This document shows, in pieces, positions 16,101-17,746 of a DNA stretch of 17,746 nucleotides. A program made the translations under genes and the position numbers. The notes under the pieces were generated by a model. The model searched no databases. It was not told the origin of the DNA and saw nothing but the letters and a program-made list of their open reading frames with translations. How positions within the stretch are numbered: the first letter of the stretch is position 1; each line of letters starts with the position of its first letter. This DNA is from Candidatus Zixiibacteriota bacterium (GTDB taxonomy: Bacteria > Zixibacteria > MSB-5A5 > GN15 > FEB-12). The DNA lies in NCBI GenBank assembly GCA_030619345.1, contig JAUXBO010000012.1, forward strand, positions 1 through 17,746, in the 5' to 3' direction.

Positions 16101-16770
16101 CGTTGCCGGTCTGCTCGCGACCGGGACCGGAGTGGACAACAAAAACACCGTCGCACCAGCCGTCGCCGTCATTGTCAAACTGCGAGAAATCGACGTCGAT
16201 GTCGGCCATTGAGATGGCGTCCTCGGCCATTCTCTGGGCATTCTGAGGATAGGAACCAAAACCATACTGCCCATCGACATAGTAGGCATACGTTTGTGGC
16301 AAACGGTACCACCCAACCACAACGCCTTCGAGATGGAAGTTACCGTATGAATTGTCCAGATAAAATTCGGTCATCGAGTAGTGGTTGTCATAGTCGTTGG
16401 TCGAAAAGAGGAGTTGATCGAAATCTGCCGGCGTTGAGTTGAAAAAATCAGTCGAGGGCTGATCGACAAAATCAGCCAGAACGACGAGAACACGAAAGGT
16501 ATCAACAGCCGCAGGATGGGCTAATCTCAGCGAGGTCTGGCGGGCCTTGAATGACGCAGCTTCCGGTCCGGGTGCAAAGACACCCTTTTCCCTGGCCTTT
16601 TTCATGTCCTGGACATATTCCTCCAACTGGCCAGATGATCGCAGGGTCTCAAGAAGATCTGGCGAAGGAGAAACGGCCAATACATTTACGGTCGTGAAAC
16701 AAAGAACAAAAATGGCGATTAATGTTCGGGTGAGGTGAGGAATACAATGGGGACGTCGCTTCTGTAACAA
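13180..16770 (-). CDS. secreted M6-family (immune inhibitor A-like) metallopeptidase with C-terminal dockerin-like repeats
   Basis: A 1196-residue protein counted from TTG 16768-16770. The signal peptide is residues 1-32 (basic start, hydrophobic LIAIFVLCFTTVNVLA, cleavage after Ala32). The M6 peptidase domain is ~80-455, with the zinc motif HEYGHFIGLPD at 268-278 (Glu269 catalytic) and a GNWSLMAGGSW segment just after. A beta-rich linker with NGNGYAEAGE (~487) follows. Residues ~590-800 resemble a class I glutamine-amidotransferase-like fold (EILVVDDDNGG, DNGGNLFLTGQSIAGQL). Three fibronectin III-like segments span ~815-1120. Two dockerin-like EF-hand repeats end the protein. A longer frame reaches TTG 16815, but AAGGAGG at 16785-16779 lies 8 nt before TTG 16770 and the promoter would start transcripts near 16812. 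The role is probably extracellular protein degradation; the substrate is unknown. Confidence 0.9.
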   Translation of the reverse strand: MLQKRRPHCIPHLTRTLIAIFVLCFTTVNVLAVSPSPDLLETLRSSGQLEEYVQDMKKAREKGVFAPGPEAASFKARQTSLRLAHPAAVDTFRVLVVLADFVDQPSTDFFNSTPADFDQLLFSTNDYDNHYSMTEFYLDNSYGNFHLEGVVVGWYRLPQTYAYYVDGQYGFGSYPQNAQRMAEDAISMADIDVDFSQFDNDGDGWCDGVFVVHSGPGREQTGNVNDIHSHAWVMSYTMNLDGINVRSYTAEPEEDAGGALSTMGVYCHEYGHFIGLPDLYDTDYSSAGIGNWSLMAGGSWNNGGRNPAFFEAWCKKEVGFLSLTNVSSNMADVEIPSSYDNPVAYRLWQNGTVGQQYFLIENRRKTGSDFGIPGSGLLIMHIDESMSSNTDENHRLVDIEQADGLFQLNLETGGNSGDGGDVWHSGTQDAFDDLTTPNTRAYFGVQTKTAVWDISESDSVMYCNFDINYSRPRFGLQNYSFSDAEFGNGNGYAEAGETLIFTFTLQNLWLSADNTTGSMTADNNDIFFDIPSVNVGTIAGDGGTGGNSPADPIKFTVSADFIPCIDSFFLAISSDQGGDAVYGMQLHIGEPEILVVDDDNGGSTETYYTTQLFNRARPFDLHDKSVSGSPSGAQLQNYETVIWLIGEARPNILSAVDITAIQDFLDNGGNLFLTGQSIAGQLDVSDQSFLNNYLRASYDSVYFSPVHFGQAGSAVGDGFNLLYHSQHGQTEQQVITAINGSDVEFTTAGGTSALSYVGAYKLVFFSFGFEAISGSYEHLGYATPDTIFDRIMSVFSVDTISLNPLVNAVDINGEVSLMNVVGATPNFAWSSSDTTTNSQVEYEVKVGTGTLCNNHDNMWSPTVFSGSDTSVTYAGLSLETGQSYVFQVRVFNSVTWSAWKQLAFRMNSAPLVGDLISPLGEALVSSATPILVVFSGDDAEEDILTYEFEVYSDDALTNLVASASSVPDGGVSTTWSVSTSLTEDARFLWRSRCTDGYEFSAWTDSASFWVNAVNQPPDPFSLLSPADGYQMLVEGESIIFNWQSTVDQDPVDLATHYSFWVSLDPAFGTYLEYTYLTDTSLTPLLTLDNDTLYHWKVKAHDLGGGETWSTETYHFLTPSTGCCIGDRGNINGDAADEVDISDLTYLVDYLFGGGPAPPCIEEGNVNSSPDEQIDISDLTFIVDYLFGGGPAPGVCP
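13192..13389 (-). repeat. tandem dockerin-like repeats within the peptidase C-terminus
   Basis: Two 31-residue units at 13389-13297 and 13284-13192 share GN-[IV]-N, [VI]-DISDLT and VDYLFGGGPAP. The Asp/Asn positions resemble calcium-binding dockerin type I loops. The same similarity is visible in the DNA around the GGCGGAGGACCGGC-like segments. In this type of bacterium such tails occur on many secreted proteins; they may anchor or sort the protein at the surface rather than build a cellulosome. Confidence 0.8.
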
Positions 16771-16778
16771 ACTTTTTT

Positions 16779-16785
16779 CCTCCTT
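16779..16785 (-). promoter_or_regulatory. ribosome binding site fixing the peptidase start at TTG 16770
   Basis: AAGGAGG on the minus strand, 8 nt before TTG 16768-16770, is the strongest Shine-Dalgarno in the window. It lies inside the longer frame that begins at 16815, which argues that the longer N-terminus is an artefact. Confidence 0.75.
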
Positions 16786-16819
16786 GGTGTAACTTGCAGT
16801 ATCTTTGGTAGACAAACAA

Positions 16820-16847
16820 AAGATAATTCTAAATCAATATTTGTCAA
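16820..16847 (-). promoter_or_regulatory. candidate promoter of the M6 peptidase gene
   Basis: On the minus strand a perfect TTGACA (16847-16842) is followed after 16 nt of AT-rich DNA by TATCTT (16825-16820). Transcription would begin near 16812, leaving a leader of about 42 nt that contains the AAGGAGG ribosome binding site. Confidence 0.55.
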
Positions 16848-16880
16848 TCGCTTAAAAGCCGTCCATTCTCAACAACAGTT

Positions 16881-16907
16881 GGGAGTCGGGGAGGTTCCCC
16901 GCCCACC
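16881..16907. repeat. short palindromic intergenic repeat related to 13021-13096
   Basis: The unit contains a perfect 6-bp hairpin, CGGGGA (16887-16892), loop GGT, TCCCCG (16896-16901), followed by CCCACC. Its reverse complement matches the arm at 13021-13046 at 18 of 26 positions, including the leading GTGGGCGG. It lies between the NlpC/P60 gene and the peptidase promoter. It has no T-run on the minus strand, so it is not an obvious terminator. Confidence 0.55.
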
Positions 16908-16944
16908 TTATCTATGTTTTCGGTTTAATATGGCAGAATCTAAA

Positions 16945-17394
16945 CTAATCGTCTGAATTGAATGGATCGACCAGTCTATAACGTCCTTTTGCGTATTTGA
17001 CCGGCCTGATTTTGACAAAAGCGTTGGATCGCCAGGCCTCTGTTTCCGACGTTACCCCTGAGTCCCCGCCCCCGGCCCCAATTTGATAAAACTCATCAAG
17101 GCAGATAACAACATGAACGGCTCTATTGTTGGAGATTGAGAAAAGAAGCGCCCCTTCGGCGGGAACTGTTATCTCTTTGTCGGCAAATAGATTCCAAAGT
17201 CCATTGGCGGTCAGATCCCGGTCTTCTCGGATCAGACCGATACTCTTAAGACACTCTACTACCAATCCGGAGCAATCGAATCCCGAGGGATCATCCCCAC
17301 CCCAGATGTACGGCCTACCCAAATAGCTCAGAGCGGTATGAATAAACCAGCGACGGGCGGACCGACATTGTCGGTTTGAATTCTCCTTAACCAT
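16945..17394 (-). CDS. NlpC/P60 family protein, no signal peptide
   Basis: A 149-residue single-domain protein. The catalytic Cys41 is in YIWGGDDPSGFDCSGLV and the catalytic His94 in NRAVHVVICLDE. The third polar residue is probably Gln104 (FYQIGAGGG), where many family members have His or Asn. The family hydrolyses peptide bonds in peptidoglycan stem peptides or related amide substrates. There is no signal peptide, membrane segment or SH3/LysM wall-binding module, so it is either cytoplasmic, exported by another route, or derived from a phage-tail-type NlpC protein. ATG 17392-17394 lacks a clear upstream Shine-Dalgarno; no better in-frame start is seen before the catalytic motif. The gap of 174 nt to the peptidase start, which includes a promoter, argues against a shared operon. 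Confidence 0.85.
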   Translation of the reverse strand: MVKENSNRQCRSARRWFIHTALSYLGRPYIWGGDDPSGFDCSGLVVECLKSIGLIREDRDLTANGLWNLFADKEITVPAEGALLFSISNNRAVHVVICLDEFYQIGAGGGDSGVTSETEAWRSNAFVKIRPVKYAKGRYRLVDPFNSDD

Positions 17395-17555
17395 AAGGAA
17401 AGTGCCATCTCAGTGTTCATCACCAAATCTGGCGCGGATTTGTTGCGTTAGTTATTATTGCATTCAGTCAAATAGACCCCCAGCAGTACCAATCCACCGT
17501 CGATAGCCGCAAAAAGCATAAGACGAACAGTAATCATTTTGATAAGAAAGCAGGT

Positions 17556-17583
17556 AGCCCCGCACTTATTAGGGTGCAGGGCT
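17556..17583 (-). terminator. hairpin downstream of the partial His-rich gene, possible terminator
   Basis: AGCCCCGCAC (17556-17565) pairs with GTGCAGGGCT (17574-17583) at 9 of 10 positions around an 8-nt loop. It sits about 40 nt after the stop of the partial minus-strand gene. The T content after the stem is modest on both strands (CTTTCTT on the minus, ATTTT on the plus), so termination is plausible but not certain. Confidence 0.45.
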
Positions 17584-17624
17584 GAATTTTCGTTAGTGAA
17601 AAAGGGTAGCTATACCTTCGTCCG

Positions 17625-17746
17625 TTAGTGGCCGTGACCTTCGTGACCCATGTTATGGGCCTTACCCTTCAACATCATCTCTTTCTGCATCTTTTCCAAC
17701 TCGGCGTTGGTCCTGTCGGTGAAGGCATGGATTTCTTTCACCAGAG
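17625..17746 (-). CDS. unidentified protein, C-terminal end with His-rich tail (partial)
   Basis: This frame is too short to stand out by length alone. It runs from the right edge to TAA at 17625-17627 and gives 39 complete codons. The visible part is a charged, probably coiled-coil helix (FTDRTNAELEKMQKEMM), then KGKAHNMGHEGHGH with five histidines in the last 12 residues. Such tails often bind Ni, Cu, Zn or Co. The 5' part lies outside the window, so the family cannot be named. The frame is supported by the downstream hairpin and by the non-random composition of the tail. Confidence 0.5.
   Translation of the reverse strand, partial: LVKEIHAFTDRTNAELEKMQKEMMLKGKAHNMGHEGHGH

Noticed and set aside
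16771..16815. TTG start at 16815 for the M6 peptidase
   Set aside because: It lies almost on the predicted transcription start and ahead of the perfect AAGGAGG that serves TTG 16770.

Overview
The window looks like a chromosomal stretch from an uncultivated Gram-negative-type bacterium, probably Candidatus Zixibacteria or a close relative in the Fibrobacterota-Chlorobiota-Bacteroidota sphere. The main clue is the secreted peptidase at 13180-16770. It ends in two dockerin-like repeats of the form 'xxVDISDLTxLVDYLFGGGPAP', which I associate with secreted proteins of Zixibacteria. This assignment is inference: there is no rRNA or other phylogenetic marker beyond aspS, ybeY and phoH. There are no tRNA or rRNA genes, CRISPR arrays, insertion sequences or phage genes in the window.

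Layout, left to right. (1) Plus strand, 1-976: the C-terminal part of a GH57 alpha-glucan branching-type enzyme, then a 71-residue zinc-ribbon protein with one membrane segment. (2) Plus strand, 1210-5193: a 1327-residue membrane histidine kinase with a periplasmic sensor, HAMP, about six PAS modules, a HisKA/HATPase core and a degenerate receiver-like tail. (3) Minus strand, 11997 down to 5194: a tightly packed cluster aspS-phoH-pgpH-ybeY-corC. It combines the translation/RNA-quality genes phoH (ybeZ) and ybeY with a c-di-AMP phosphodiesterase-type 7TM-HD protein and a DUF21-CBS-CorC membrane protein. Gaps are 12, 21 and 1 nt, then a 4-nt overlap, so co-transcription is likely; a candidate promoter lies 80-120 nt upstream of aspS. 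The kinase and corC meet tail to tail, with their stop codons abutting in TGATCA. (4) 11998-12509: a 512-nt stretch with no convincing gene. It holds the aspS promoter and a dense group of hairpins that looks like an intergenic repeat. (5) Plus strand, 12510-13010: a PtsN-like EIIA protein. (6) 13011-13179: a convergent intergenic region with a large inverted repeat and terminators. (7) Minus strand: a secreted M6-family metallopeptidase (13180-16770), an NlpC/P60 protein without a signal peptide (16945-17394), and the His-rich C-terminus of an unidentified protein running off the right edge.

The central five-gene cluster is the best understood part. It is housekeeping: tRNA charging, ribosome/rRNA quality control, cyclic-dinucleotide turnover and probably divalent-cation homeostasis. 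The more unusual parts are the kinase with its pseudo-receiver tail, the modular peptidase, and two families of palindromic intergenic sequence. I did not find a convincing undescribed multi-gene system.
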